Shown: positions 44,869-53,238, numbered from the stretch's first letter. The stretch is 64,000 nt of DNA from Terriglobales bacterium (GCA_025936825.1 JAICSO010000001.1:186001-250000), one strand, 5' to 3'. Translations and numbers: made by a program. Notes: generated by a model from the letters alone, not told the origin.

Positions 44869-45679
44869 GCGAATTCGTACCCCAATTTGGTCTGAGCACA
44901 AAGCAAAGTTCATCCAGCAGTATCTACAAATCTTCGTTCAGATCACAAAGTCTGGTGCGTACATAGATGGTTTTTCTGGCCCGCAGAACGAAGGCCAAAC
45001 TGACGCTTGGACGGCAGAACTGGTTTTGAAGAGCGAGCCTAAGTGGCTAACGCATTTCTTCCTTTGCGAAACGAATCGAAAGAGTTTGGTCGCGCTTCGG
45101 AAGCTGAAAAGAACCCAACCCTTTCACGATAGAAAAGGACGGAAGATCTATCGCAAGATCGAAATTAAGCCGGGTGACTTCAACATAACCATTGCAGAGA
45201 TTCTGACCACGAAATGCATCACCCAAAAGAAGCCTACCTTTTGTCTGCTCGACCAACGGATGTTCGAATGCAATTGGGAGACAGTCAAGAAGCTTGCAGC
45301 ATATAAAAAACAACCAAACAATAAGATTGAACTGCTGTACTTCCTTGGGGTCGGCTGGCTACACCGCTCTATGTCAGGGATCAAGCATCCCGAAAAAATG
45401 GACAGATGGTGGGGCCGACAGGACTGGCGCAAGCTAAAGGGCATGACTCATGGCGATATTGCGGAACTCGTCCGCAAAAGGTTTGAAGATGAGCTAGGCT
45501 ACCGGTTCGCCGCGGCGTATCCCATTTATGAGAGGGAGGAGGGAAATAGAGTGATGTACTACATGATTCACGCTTCCGATCATGAGGAAGCACCAACGTT
45601 AATGGTGCGTGCACATCACAAGGCCGTTCGCTCGTTGCCGAAAGAGATTCAAGAGCCTCTCAACTTTCCAAGCGAATAA
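44777..45679 (+). CDS. tcmP: Three-Cys-motif partner protein TcmP
   Basis: 300 residues. TPIWSEHKAKFIQQYLQIFV opens the family domain. GAYIDGFSGPQNEG and CLLDQRMFECNWETV occupy the places of the methyltransferase-like motifs (usually D-x-FAGxG and DPxG), and the second is altered here. TcmP is found next to three-Cys (DUF5131-like) proteins in many genomes, as here. Function unknown; a base- or nucleotide-modifying or defence role is inferred. The 92-bp overlap with the upstream gene is unusually long; the real start could be a little later, but no good ribosome site is seen. Confidence 0.9.
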   Translation: MKPSSSSGEQLVPPLFPELPLNAQGKSRRYKRIRTPIWSEHKAKFIQQYLQIFVQITKSGAYIDGFSGPQNEGQTDAWTAELVLKSEPKWLTHFFLCETNRKSLVALRKLKRTQPFHDRKGRKIYRKIEIKPGDFNITIAEILTTKCITQKKPTFCLLDQRMFECNWETVKKLAAYKKQPNNKIELLYFLGVGWLHRSMSGIKHPEKMDRWWGRQDWRKLKGMTHGDIAELVRKRFEDELGYRFAAAYPIYEREEGNRVMYYMIHASDHEEAPTLMVRAHHKAVRSLPKEIQEPLNFPSE

Positions 45680-45712
45680 TCGTTGTCACGGATTCGGGAG
45701 TAGGCAGAAAAA

Positions 45713-45737
45713 GGCCGCGCTTTAGCGCGGCCCTTTT
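45713..45737. terminator. Bidirectional terminator between tcmP and glnA
   Basis: Perfect 8-bp stem GGCCGCGC/GCGCGGCC with a TTTA loop; CTTTT follows on the plus strand and CTTTTTC on the minus strand. It serves the two convergent genes. Confidence 0.85.
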
Positions 45738-45759
45738 AACTTCACAACTGACTGAATTC

Positions 45760-45781
45760 GGCACGACTAAAGTCGTGCCCT
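45760..45781. repeat. Dispersed GGCACGACT palindrome
   Basis: GGCACGACT AA AGTCGTGCC followed by CTCCC. Related palindromes are at 22369-22384 and, in coding DNA, at 50005-50083. Confidence 0.65.
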
Positions 45782-45790
45782 CCCAGCGCC

Positions 45791-47221
45791 CTAGAACTGG
45801 TTCCACAAAAACTGGTTATAGACCTCGTGGTGGAATTGGATCTCCGGGCCCTTCACGACGGTCCCGAGCAAGCGCGCGCAGCGGTCGGCTGATGCTTGCT
45901 TCAGGTCGGCGTAGCGTCCCTTCACATCGTCGCCCAGGATCTTCGTGGTCCACTCCGACTTCCGGAAATCCTCGAGTGCGGTGTAGATGTTGTCAGGCAG
46001 GTAGCGTTTCGCCTGGCGCAGGTTCTTGACCTTGGAGATTTCGCCGTCGATACCGCTCTTGAAGATCGAGTACATCACCAGGTAAGGGTTTGCGTCCGGA
46101 CCCACCGAGCGAACTTCGACGCGCATGGAGCGGTCGTTGCCGATAGGAATGCGGACCATGGAGCCGCGATCCACCGCCGAAGCGATGATCTGGTTTGGCG
46201 CTTCGAAGTGCGGATCGAGCCGGCGATACGCGTTCACGCTAGCATTGAGCAGCAGGCAGATGTCGTTGCCGGCGGTGAGAACGCGGTCCACAAACGACCA
46301 TCCCAGTTTGCTGAGTTTCTCCTCGCCCTTCGGATCCCAGAACAGGTTCTTGCCGCCCTTGCTGATGGAAACGTTGGTGTGCATGCCGCTGCCATTGACG
46401 CCCACAACCGGCTTTGGCAGGAACGACGCTGTCATCCCCAGCTTCGTCGCCACTTCGCGGCAGATCAGCTTGTAGAGCTGGATCTGGTCGGCGGCGGCAA
46501 CCACTTCACCGTATCCGTAATTGATTTCAAACTGTGAAGGCGCAACTTCCGGGTGGTCCTTCTCGTTCTGGAAGCCCATCGCGCGCTGGATTTCCGCAGT
46601 CGTGTCGATGAACGTGCGCAGCGGATCGCCAGGCAGTGAGTGATAGTAGCCGCCGGTGTTCACGTACTCGAACTTGCCGGTTTTGTGGTAATGGCGCTCG
46701 GCATCAACTCCCTGGAAGAGGAAGCCTTCAATCTCGTTAGCGGCGTTCAGGGTATAGCCATTGCTCTTGTGCTGCTGCTCGGCGAATTCTTTCAGGACGC
46801 CGCGGATGTCGGCGGCATACATTCCACCCTGTTTTTCAATGACGTCGCCAAAGACCATGACTTTGCCGGGGCCAAAGAAGTCGGCTGGCGCCCAGTAGAA
46901 AGCGGACCAGTCAATGCCGAGGCGCAAGTCGCTTTCGCGCTGCGCGGTGAAGCCGCGGATCGACGAGCCGTCGAAGGTCAGGTTGTCCCAGCTCTTGAGC
47001 AGGAACTTTTTGTCATAGTCGAGCATGTGCAGGCGGCCTTCAAGGTCGCTGAACAGCACGGTGACAGCCTTAATGCGCTTTTCGTCGGTCAGATATCGCA
47101 GCCGCTCTTCGCGGACCTTGTCAGGCGAGACGCGGTTCTTGCGTTGCTCTTTCGCTTCCAAATTCAGGTCTTCCAATTCGCCGTACGACAACGCGAGAAA
47201 ATCCCTAAGTTCGTTGGACAT
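45791..47221 (-). CDS. glnA: Type I glutamine synthetase
   Basis: It condenses glutamate and ammonia to glutamine in the cytoplasm as a dodecamer. 476 residues. FDGSSIRGF, NEIEGFLF, PEVAPSQFEINYGYG, GVNGSGMHTNVSISKGGKNL and the late RSVGPDANPYL are GS-I signatures. The adenylylation loop motif NLYxLPxEE is not seen at its usual place, so control by GlnE is doubtful. AAGGAGAGC precedes the ATG. A candidate sigma-54 promoter lies 83-98 bp upstream. Confidence 0.97.
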   Translation of the reverse strand: MSNELRDFLALSYGELEDLNLEAKEQRKNRVSPDKVREERLRYLTDEKRIKAVTVLFSDLEGRLHMLDYDKKFLLKSWDNLTFDGSSIRGFTAQRESDLRLGIDWSAFYWAPADFFGPGKVMVFGDVIEKQGGMYAADIRGVLKEFAEQQHKSNGYTLNAANEIEGFLFQGVDAERHYHKTGKFEYVNTGGYYHSLPGDPLRTFIDTTAEIQRAMGFQNEKDHPEVAPSQFEINYGYGEVVAAADQIQLYKLICREVATKLGMTASFLPKPVVGVNGSGMHTNVSISKGGKNLFWDPKGEEKLSKLGWSFVDRVLTAGNDICLLLNASVNAYRRLDPHFEAPNQIIASAVDRGSMVRIPIGNDRSMRVEVRSVGPDANPYLVMYSIFKSGIDGEISKVKNLRQAKRYLPDNIYTALEDFRKSEWTTKILGDDVKGRYADLKQASADRCARLLGTVVKGPEIQFHHEVYNQFLWNQF

Positions 47222-47560
47222 TGCTCTCCTTGTTTTATGGATGACCGGCGGGTAGTCCGCGGGCAGCCCCAGGTTTGTACGAGACTCAATAGAGTACGGG
47301 TTCGGCAGGGGTTACGCCAATCAAAAGCAATGATGGGCGGTATCAAGGATTCTTATGGAAAGGCAGGTCTCAGGTGCCAGGTGTCAGGTTTCGGGCATCA
47401 GCTTTGAGCCGCCAGCTTGCGAGAGAGGCAGACTATAGGCGCTACAAGTAATCGTCGGTGCTTGGACGAAAGGTCGACGATTTCTTCTTGACCATCGACC
47501 ATCTTCTACTTAGGATGTCACGAACTTCCCCGCGCACAACCTATTTCTTTGGAGGATCTC
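47222..47560. other. Gene-free divergent promoter region
   Basis: Space between glnA (minus) and a membrane-protein gene (plus). It contains the candidate sigma-54 element and a direct word repeat CAGGTGCCAGGTGTCAGGT (47373-47391). No coding frame supported. Confidence 0.6.
47304..47319 (-). promoter_or_regulatory. Candidate sigma-54 (RpoN) promoter of glnA
   Basis: On the minus strand TGGCGTAACCCCTGCC fits the -24/-12 pattern TGGC-N8-TGC with correct GG-to-GC spacing, 83 bp upstream of the glnA ATG. glnA is a classical RpoN target, but one C replaces T in the -12 box and no NtrC sites were confirmed. Confidence 0.45.
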
Positions 47561-48070
47561 ATGGCCAGTCCTGGTATGGGGCTTAGCGGTGCGCCACAAT
47601 CAATCGCCAATGCTGTCGAGCAAAAACTTCGCGCCGAACGCGTGGTCAAAGCCGGCGCGAGCTGGTTCATTACCGTTGGAGTGCTTTCAATCATCAACTC
47701 CGTGCTGTCGATGAGTGGCGCTGGTTTCCACTTCATCTTCGGGCTAGGTGTGACCGAGTTGGTGGACATCCTCGCCCATCAAGCTGGGCAGAGTGGCTTT
47801 GCTCTCGATCTCGTCATTAACGGCATCGTCGCCGGAGTGTTTGTGTTGTTCTGGCATTTCGCACGCAAAGGGCAGCAGTGGGCGTTTCTGGTGGGGATGG
47901 GCTTATATGCGCTCGACGCTCTGTTGATGCTCTACTTCAAAGACATTCTCGCCGCGGCATTCCATGGATACGCGCTCTATCGCATGTACATGGGGATGAG
48001 CGGCATTTCTGCACTGCAGCGATATGAGTCCGCAATGACCGCTGCGGGAGCCCCCATTCAACCGCGATAA
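47561..48070 (+). CDS. Hypothetical membrane protein, four helices
   Basis: 169 residues from the ATG at 47561 with GGAGG 6 bp upstream. Four hydrophobic segments: ~32-50 (ASWFITVGVLSIINSVLSM), ~55-72, ~83-103 and ~111-131 (WAFLVGMGLYALDALLMLYF). The N-terminus is cytoplasmic and Gly/Pro-rich. I recognise the general architecture as common in Acidobacteriota but can assign no function. Confidence 0.8.
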   Translation: MASPGMGLSGAPQSIANAVEQKLRAERVVKAGASWFITVGVLSIINSVLSMSGAGFHFIFGLGVTELVDILAHQAGQSGFALDLVINGIVAGVFVLFWHFARKGQQWAFLVGMGLYALDALLMLYFKDILAAAFHGYALYRMYMGMSGISALQRYESAMTAAGAPIQPR

Positions 48071-48145
48071 CCGCGATAACCACTACCAAGTCGCCAAACG
48101 GCGCATTGCTATCTAAAATCTCATTCGCTGAATTAGGAGACATTG

Positions 48146-48335
48146 ATGAAGATGCGCCAGCTTGGAGCCTACGGTCCCGCGGTTTCTGCACTCGGCCTCG
48201 GGTGCATGGGGATGTCGGAGTTCTACGGGACCGGAGACGACCGCGAATCCACCGCGACCATCCACCGCGCTTTGGACTTGGGGATTAATTTCCTCGACAC
48301 GGCGGACATGTATGGTCCGTTTAAGAACGAACTCG
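48146..48335 (+). pseudogene. N-terminal remnant of an aldo/keto reductase
   Basis: AGGAGA precedes the ATG. About 63 residues are clearly aldo/keto reductase: [20 protein letters not shown], then the cofactor-pocket stretch [20 protein letters not shown]. Homology then stops abruptly, and the rest of the barrel (about 260 residues, including the catalytic Lys and His) is missing. The following DNA is palindrome-rich intergenic sequence. It is a truncated relic; the frame continues open to 48565 without family character. Confidence 0.8.
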
Positions 48336-48667
48336 AGCGGCTGCAGGGCCGCGGTATCCCGAGCAGACAATGGCGCTGCTGGATTCGGCGCTCCGGGCAT
48401 CGTAGCGAACTTGCCGCCTTCGCATCCAGCCTGCGGCGTAACCTTCACGGTTGTCCCGGGAGAGGGACATTTGCCAATAGCCCGGCCTTTAAACGCCGGG
48501 TTAACAATTCAACCAAACGCAGTCCTGTAGGGACGGCTGAAACTCAGTCGTGCCTGCGGCACTAACTCACATTCCCCGAGGGTCCCGCCACTGAAGTGGC
48601 GGGCTACTGGCGACGATCCCTCCGGGATCCGACTCCATGTTGCGCATCTGGACTCGATACCAGCGAA
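48336..48667. other. Palindrome-rich stretch after the reductase remnant
   Basis: Hairpins CCCGGC/GCCGGG (48481-48500), CCCGCCACT/AGTGGCGGG (48584-48603) and GATCCC/GGGATC (48615-48629), plus an imperfect CAGTCCTGTAGGGACGGCTG element. No gene supported. The truncation point of the reductase adjoins this block. Confidence 0.65.
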
Positions 48668-49144
48668 CTACTTCCAAGTCCTTAACAAACGCCTCACGTC
48701 TATCAATTGCCCAAGGTGATGCGAGTTGTGGTTGGCCACCAGCATCGCCTCGCGCAGGATTGTCTGGCCATCGCCCCAGGGAATTTTCGCGAACAGGTCG
48801 GTTTTCGGGTCCTCCACTAGCGTCTTCATCGCCGCAAGATCGTCGTGAAACGACTTCACGCTCTTGTCCCACGCGGCCTCACTCGGGGGCGCCGCAGATT
48901 TCGGCCAGTAGTCATCGGGCCACTTCAGCTCTTTGTATTTAGGGTTACGGCTGAAATCGAGGATGTCCCACTGCGCCAGGCGAATATGTTCGAGCAGCAT
49001 CCACGCGGAATGCCACAGGCCTTTGGGAACCTCGCCTCGCAACTTCGGGGGAAAATCGGCGACCACTTTGTCAAAAGGTGCGTGCGCATGTGCGCCATTC
49101 AGGAGTTCTAGCAAATGCTGACGAAGAGCTTGATCGTTGTTCAT
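48668..49144 (-). CDS. DinB-family protein (third of three)
   Basis: 158 residues. GLWHSAWMLLEHIRLAQWDI (~43-62) and VANHNSHHLGQLIDVRR (~138) carry the metal-binding His of the DinB bundle. The DFSRNPKYKELKWPDDYWP segment marks a widespread acidobacterial subgroup. Function unknown. It is transcribed in tandem with the UvrC-like gene upstream, 18 bp apart, so they may share a transcript. Confidence 0.9.
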   Translation of the reverse strand: MNNDQALRQHLLELLNGAHAHAPFDKVVADFPPKLRGEVPKGLWHSAWMLLEHIRLAQWDILDFSRNPKYKELKWPDDYWPKSAAPPSEAAWDKSVKSFHDDLAAMKTLVEDPKTDLFAKIPWGDGQTILREAMLVANHNSHHLGQLIDVRRLLRTWK

Positions 49145-49162
49145 GCGAGGAGTGCCTCGCGT

Positions 49163-50476
49163 CTAGGATGAGGACGGAGCTATCTGCGACGCAGAAAATG
49201 TCCCAGGCACTTCCGGCTTCTCGCCTTTCGCAACGCGACCAATGCCGCGCACGATGCGCCGCATGGGCCACTGGCCGCTCTGATCGGCGAAGAATATTCC
49301 GCCCACGCGAGTTGAACGGTAATACCAGCGTTTCAGGATCGCGAGATGTTCGATCCGCTCAGCCGTGCTACGTGCTTCCGAATGGGAGAAACGTGCCAGC
49401 GTTTCTTCGATTCGCGACTCTATCGATCGCGACTCCGCGTCCGGCGCGATGCTGAACTCCACGGGTCCGTACAACGTGCACGCCTCAAATAGAAATAAAG
49501 AGACTGACTGGGATGAACTCTCGGTTGCGGCGCCTGGTTGAATGATGAGCGCCCGGAGTTGATCCACTCTGCGCACAATTTCGGGCAACTGCGAGAGCAA
49601 CGGTTTCAGCTTCTCAAGTTTTGCGTGGATCGTCGCCGCTTCCTCGAAGGCCAGGTCGGCGGAAGCGCGATCGCGCTGCTCGGCGAATTCCCGCGAGAGC
49701 GATTCGCCTTGCGTGTCGAAGAAATTCTGCACACGCAATACCTCGGCTTGATATTCGAAATCCGTGCAACCTTTGAAGCAAGGGGCTAGGCACATCTTCA
49801 TTTCTGAGTAGACACAGCCGGGGAAGCTGGGATCGGGGTGGAGATCGTCCACGCACCGCCTCATCATGAAGAAGTCGAGCGCATCGCTGGCGAACTTCTC
49901 AGCCGTTGTGCGCGAGGGGAAAGGGCCGTAATACAAGTTGTGCACGGAACGTGTTTGCCCGGACTGCTCGCCTCCTGTTTGCGATGAAGTTTCGTTGTCG
50001 AGCGCGGGAGGGCACGAGTTCCACTTGTGGTTTTGCGTCGTGTTGAAGGCCTGGTCGGCACGGCTGGAAGTCACGCCCTCCCGACGAAGCAGTTTACTCA
50101 GCCGAGTTGTTATCGAGGCCCGGGGATATTCATTCTCGAGATGCAGTTTCACCAGCGGCGCCGGCCGCAACTTCAGCCGGGCCGAATAGGTTTTTGGAAA
50201 GATCGCACGCAGGAGTCGGTAGAGCACAACCTGAGATTCGAAATCCGAGCCGGTCAGCGTGTATTCGATATCTCGTACTCGGCCGCGGAGATTGAGTCGC
50301 TTGCTATGTTCGGCGGGAGGCCCTAGCAATCGCAGCAGGCGTCGGCGGAGATTTGCCGTCTTGCTGACGTAAGGCTCGCCGTCCCCGCGCAGAACGAACA
50401 CCGCAGCCGATGCGGGAAGCTGCTGAAAGAAGCCTTCATCGCAGTCGGGAGAGAATGGAAGCGAATGCGCCGGCAC
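49163..50476 (-). CDS. UvrC-like GIY-YIG nuclease lacking the RNase H half
   Basis: 437 residues. The N-terminus (~18-100) matches the UvrC GIY-YIG fold (GVFVLRG-like AAVFVLRGDGEPYVSKT, then NLRRRLLRLL). The middle has the UvrC Cys-rich segment (MMRRCVDD ... CVYSEMKMCLAPC, ~225-255) and a UVR-like helix pair (FEEAATIHAKLEKLKPL). The C-terminal RNase H and HhH domains of full UvrC (~600 residues) are absent. The first catalytic Tyr pair is degenerate. An in-frame insertion at ~125-165 is encoded by a palindromic repeat. It is probably a Cho-like or regulatory repair protein. Confidence 0.82.
   Translation of the reverse strand: MPAHSLPFSPDCDEGFFQQLPASAAVFVLRGDGEPYVSKTANLRRRLLRLLGPPAEHSKRLNLRGRVRDIEYTLTGSDFESQVVLYRLLRAIFPKTYSARLKLRPAPLVKLHLENEYPRASITTRLSKLLRREGVTSSRADQAFNTTQNHKWNSCPPALDNETSSQTGGEQSGQTRSVHNLYYGPFPSRTTAEKFASDALDFFMMRRCVDDLHPDPSFPGCVYSEMKMCLAPCFKGCTDFEYQAEVLRVQNFFDTQGESLSREFAEQRDRASADLAFEEAATIHAKLEKLKPLLSQLPEIVRRVDQLRALIIQPGAATESSSQSVSLFLFEACTLYGPVEFSIAPDAESRSIESRIEETLARFSHSEARSTAERIEHLAILKRWYYRSTRVGGIFFADQSGQWPMRRIVRGIGRVAKGEKPEVPGTFSASQIAPSSS
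50005..50083. repeat. Palindromic repeat inside the UvrC-like coding region
   Basis: CGGGAGGGCACGAGTTCCA (50005-50023) and its imperfect inverse TGGAAGTCACGCCCTCCCG (50065-50083) enclose 41 bp. It is read in frame as a Ser/Asn/Thr-rich linker. It resembles the GGCACGACT palindromes at 45760 and 22369. Confidence 0.75.
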
Positions 50477-50507
50477 AGACCTATTCTACTGACGCAACAC
50501 ACCGCCA

Positions 50508-51401
50508 TTACCGAAAGAACTCACTCATCGGTGTTGCTGTAGCACTCGCGCCGGGATAGTCATTGATCCCGAGCAACTCGAGAATTGTGCGCAGCGTGTT
50601 CTCGTGGCGAAAAGGAGTGTCCACTTTTATGCCGGGTATCACATGTTCGCCAGCAACAACGGTGAGCACCTGGCCCTGCGTATCGCGATCAGCGTTGTCA
50701 AATGTGATGAACAAAACGCTGTTGCTGCCAGACTGAAAGTGCCTGCTGTTCAGCAAGGGACCGATGTTCTGCTGCAGCCACGCATCCGCCGCTTTGGGGG
50801 TGCCGTTGTGAGCGTCGTGCGCAAGATCAGGAATGATGATCGAATAACTTGGCAACACATCTTTAGCCAAGTCGATCTGAAGCTGGTTGATGGGAACAAT
50901 GTTCTGCTGTTCCTGGGGATGATTCACAACATCGCTGTACCATGCCGCTGGGTCGTGACGCTTGACGTAATTGCCCGAGGCTACGCCCATAAAGCCGGCC
51001 TTTGGTAGAGAGTCTGCATATACTTTCCACGAAATACCCGCCTTAATCATTTGGCGAAAGATGTTGTCGCCGGTGATGGTTTGTTTGCAGCCGTTTCCGC
51101 TGCAGCCGAAATTCAGCTCTCCACTTCCTGACGAGAGCCACAGGTAATCCAGCAGCGAACCTTGCTCGTCGGAGAAATAGTTGGTCGCAATCCCGTATTT
51201 ATCGCCAACTGCACTCAACCATGGCATCTGGTTGTGATAGACAGTCGAAAAGCTATGGTTTTCTTCGATGACAAGAAAGACGTGCGCGACTGGCCTGCCG
51301 CCTGTTCCGGGAATGGCGCGGTGCATGACGGGACTGTTGCCGCCGCCGCATCCGGAGCTGATCGAAGCAAGACACACGAGTGCGAGAAACTTCAATTTCA
51401 C
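50508..51401 (-). CDS. Phosphoesterase (phospholipase C/acid phosphatase-like) lipoprotein
   Basis: 297 residues with a lipoprotein signal (LASISSGC, Cys18). VFLVIEENHSFSTVYHNQMP is the first metal-binding motif of the PF04185 phosphoesterase family; PDLAHDAHNGTPKAAD, VLFITFDNADRD and FRHENTLRTILELLG supply the rest. Likely exported and acting on phosphate esters such as phospholipids. Length is that of the small acid-phosphatase-like members. Confidence 0.88.
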   Translation of the reverse strand: MKLKFLALVCLASISSGCGGGNSPVMHRAIPGTGGRPVAHVFLVIEENHSFSTVYHNQMPWLSAVGDKYGIATNYFSDEQGSLLDYLWLSSGSGELNFGCSGNGCKQTITGDNIFRQMIKAGISWKVYADSLPKAGFMGVASGNYVKRHDPAAWYSDVVNHPQEQQNIVPINQLQIDLAKDVLPSYSIIIPDLAHDAHNGTPKAADAWLQQNIGPLLNSRHFQSGSNSVLFITFDNADRDTQGQVLTVVAGEHVIPGIKVDTPFRHENTLRTILELLGINDYPGASATATPMSEFFR

Positions 51402-51680
51402 AGAAACCTCCCCAACGCGAGCCCCAGCGCAGAATCCTCCGGCTCAACGTTCCCGGAATGCGCACACGTTACCCGAACTAGGTCACGCGCGACGATTGAA
51501 TTGTCGTTAACTGCGCTTACGCGATTGCGAAGCAGACGAATGAGGCGCGGTGGATTTTAAACTTATTGGGCTCAGGCTACGAGAGTAGATAATGGTTGCC
51601 AATCGGCGAAATACCTTACGAAGGGTCACTAGAGGGCAACTTCGGCGATCACGTTACGGCGAGCGCGGATGAGATGAAGC

Positions 51681-52259
51681 TTACGGTTGGTCGTCGTCGG
51701 TGGAGGGACGTTGGCGTCGAACGCGATTTGTCCTCACGAGTTGCGGCGACGGCCGGACAGCAGAAGAAGATTTCACGTATCGGTAGAACCGTGGTTTGCC
51801 GCGGTGTTTCCAGTAAGGCGTCGTGTAGTCGTCAATTCCGGGTCCGGTACTTAGAACGCTGAAGAAGATGTGCTGCGAAGGCTTAATAACTATGCCGACG
51901 TGTCCGCGCCAAACTACAAGATCACCGGGCTGGGGCTTCTTGACTCGCTGAAATCCATCCACCCCGGCATAGAGCTCGGACGATGGAGCATATCCGTAAG
52001 TGAATCCGGCCTGCTGGTAAATCGTATGGACAAGATGGGAGCAATCCGGCTCGTCGTTTCTAACGCGGGAATCGAGAGCCGCGGCAATTAAGGACAACCG
52101 GTCCTCATCTGTAAGTGAACGGGCGGGACTGGCTTCGCCATCTGTCGAGGACTCCGGAATTGGGCGGGGGTTGGCCTTGGTTGCCTTCTCGGCATAGACG
52201 GTGCACACAGTAAGCGCAGTCAGCACCGTCACGAGGCCGAATTTTCGAGCCATCCGCAT
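51681..52259 (-). CDS. NlpC/P60-type cysteine peptidase, exported
   Basis: 192 residues with a signal peptide (~1-23). Catalytic Cys in PDCSHLVHTIYQQAGF (~72) and His in GDLVVWRGHVGIVIKP (~120), with the third polar position further on. Such enzymes cut peptidoglycan stem peptides. The N-terminal ~45 residues after the signal are linker and the C-terminal 30 residues are basic. ATG at 52259 or 52253 are both possible. Confidence 0.82.
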   Translation of the reverse strand: MRMARKFGLVTVLTALTVCTVYAEKATKANPRPIPESSTDGEASPARSLTDEDRLSLIAAALDSRVRNDEPDCSHLVHTIYQQAGFTYGYAPSSELYAGVDGFQRVKKPQPGDLVVWRGHVGIVIKPSQHIFFSVLSTGPGIDDYTTPYWKHRGKPRFYRYVKSSSAVRPSPQLVRTNRVRRQRPSTDDDQP

Positions 52260-52356
52260 GTCCCATTTTGGATGCAGACCGGCGGAATGAGGCAGGTTAC
52301 GGGTGTTCCAGGAAGCCGCTTTTCTGGTGCAAGGGCGTTGGTTCCTGACTGCAACC

Positions 52357-52977
52357 CTATGCAGTAGCTGCCTTTGCCTTGACCACGTCTGCGACCAGGT
52401 CCTGTTTCAATTCCTCATCTTCCAAGACCTGCACACGGCGGGCGGCAATGTTGACGGGTTCAAGTCGCAGGATGTCGCCGCGGCTGACCTCAATTTGGAA
52501 GCGGAACCAATCGGTGCGATAGAGCCGGCCGGACGCGTAGAACGTGACCGATGCGGCCACTTGGCCGTCGTAATCATCGCCGGTGCAGTCGAACAGGTGT
52601 CGGCCGAGTTCTTCATTCCAGGTACATCCGCCCACAAGAGGCTCATTCATGAAGGAGCGCAAAGCCGGCACTGCCATGGAGAGCTGGCGTAATTGCACCA
52701 TCTGCAACAGGACGGAAATGCGTGCCAGATTCGTAACCACAATTCGAGTTTGGCGGTTGCTGATCCGCTCCAACTTCACATGCAGTTCGGGCGACCACTG
52801 CCGCTCAAACTCCTCGCGCGCCAGCGCCAGACTTTTGTCTGTAGTTTCGGCATAGCGCAGGGTGGCGCGCGCCAGCACGATGCTAAGAATGGTCGTGGTG
52901 ATGGTGGCAATCAGGGGAATATAGGCCACAACTAACTGAAACGGGATACCGTGTTGGCCGAACCATTGCATGTGCAT
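52357..52977 (-). CDS. Hypothetical membrane-anchored protein
   Basis: 206 residues from the ATG at 52977. One N-terminal membrane helix (~12-34, PFQLVVAYIPLIATITTTIL), then a charged coiled segment (~38-60) and a beta-rich domain (~65-180; SPELHVKLERISNRQTRIVV). The layout resembles small membrane-anchored proteins of unknown function with an Ig-like cytoplasmic part. No family named. The final ~20 residues are charged. Confidence 0.7.
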   Translation of the reverse strand: MHMQWFGQHGIPFQLVVAYIPLIATITTTILSIVLARATLRYAETTDKSLALAREEFERQWSPELHVKLERISNRQTRIVVTNLARISVLLQMVQLRQLSMAVPALRSFMNEPLVGGCTWNEELGRHLFDCTGDDYDGQVAASVTFYASGRLYRTDWFRFQIEVSRGDILRLEPVNIAARRVQVLEDEELKQDLVADVVKAKAATA

Positions 52978-53205
52978 GAGGCGCCCCTTCGCGCATAGCC
53001 TTGTCGCGAGATGGGCAGAGTTTAACGAGGGGAGGGCGTGTAGCACAGTTGTCCGAAGGACTAGGCCAGAATCGCGCGACCGGCCAACTTAGTAGTGGGA
53101 AAACGTTCATTACAAGGGCAGTTGAAAACCCCCACTTTCCTACTCCAAGAAATGTGGGGGTGATCGGATGGCCCGCGGAATTGCCCCTAAAGATGAATTC
53201 AATAC

Positions 53206-53238
53206 AAAACGGTGGAACGAAAAGCGTCCCACCGTTTT
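53206..53238 (-). terminator. Rho-independent terminator
   Basis: Perfect 10-bp pair AAAACGGTGG/CCACCGTTTT with inner ACG/CGT pairing, ending in TTTT on either strand; 28 bp after the stop at 53266 on the minus strand. Confidence 0.8.

Noticed and set aside
48162-48530. Alternative frame continuing through the reductase remnant
   Set aside because: It lacks homology where the true frame is clearly aldo/keto reductase, and continues only through palindromic DNA.
51402-51680. Coding frame on the plus strand between the phosphoesterase and the NlpC gene
   Set aside because: The frame runs into the NlpC gene antisense and has no ribosome site or protein-like composition.
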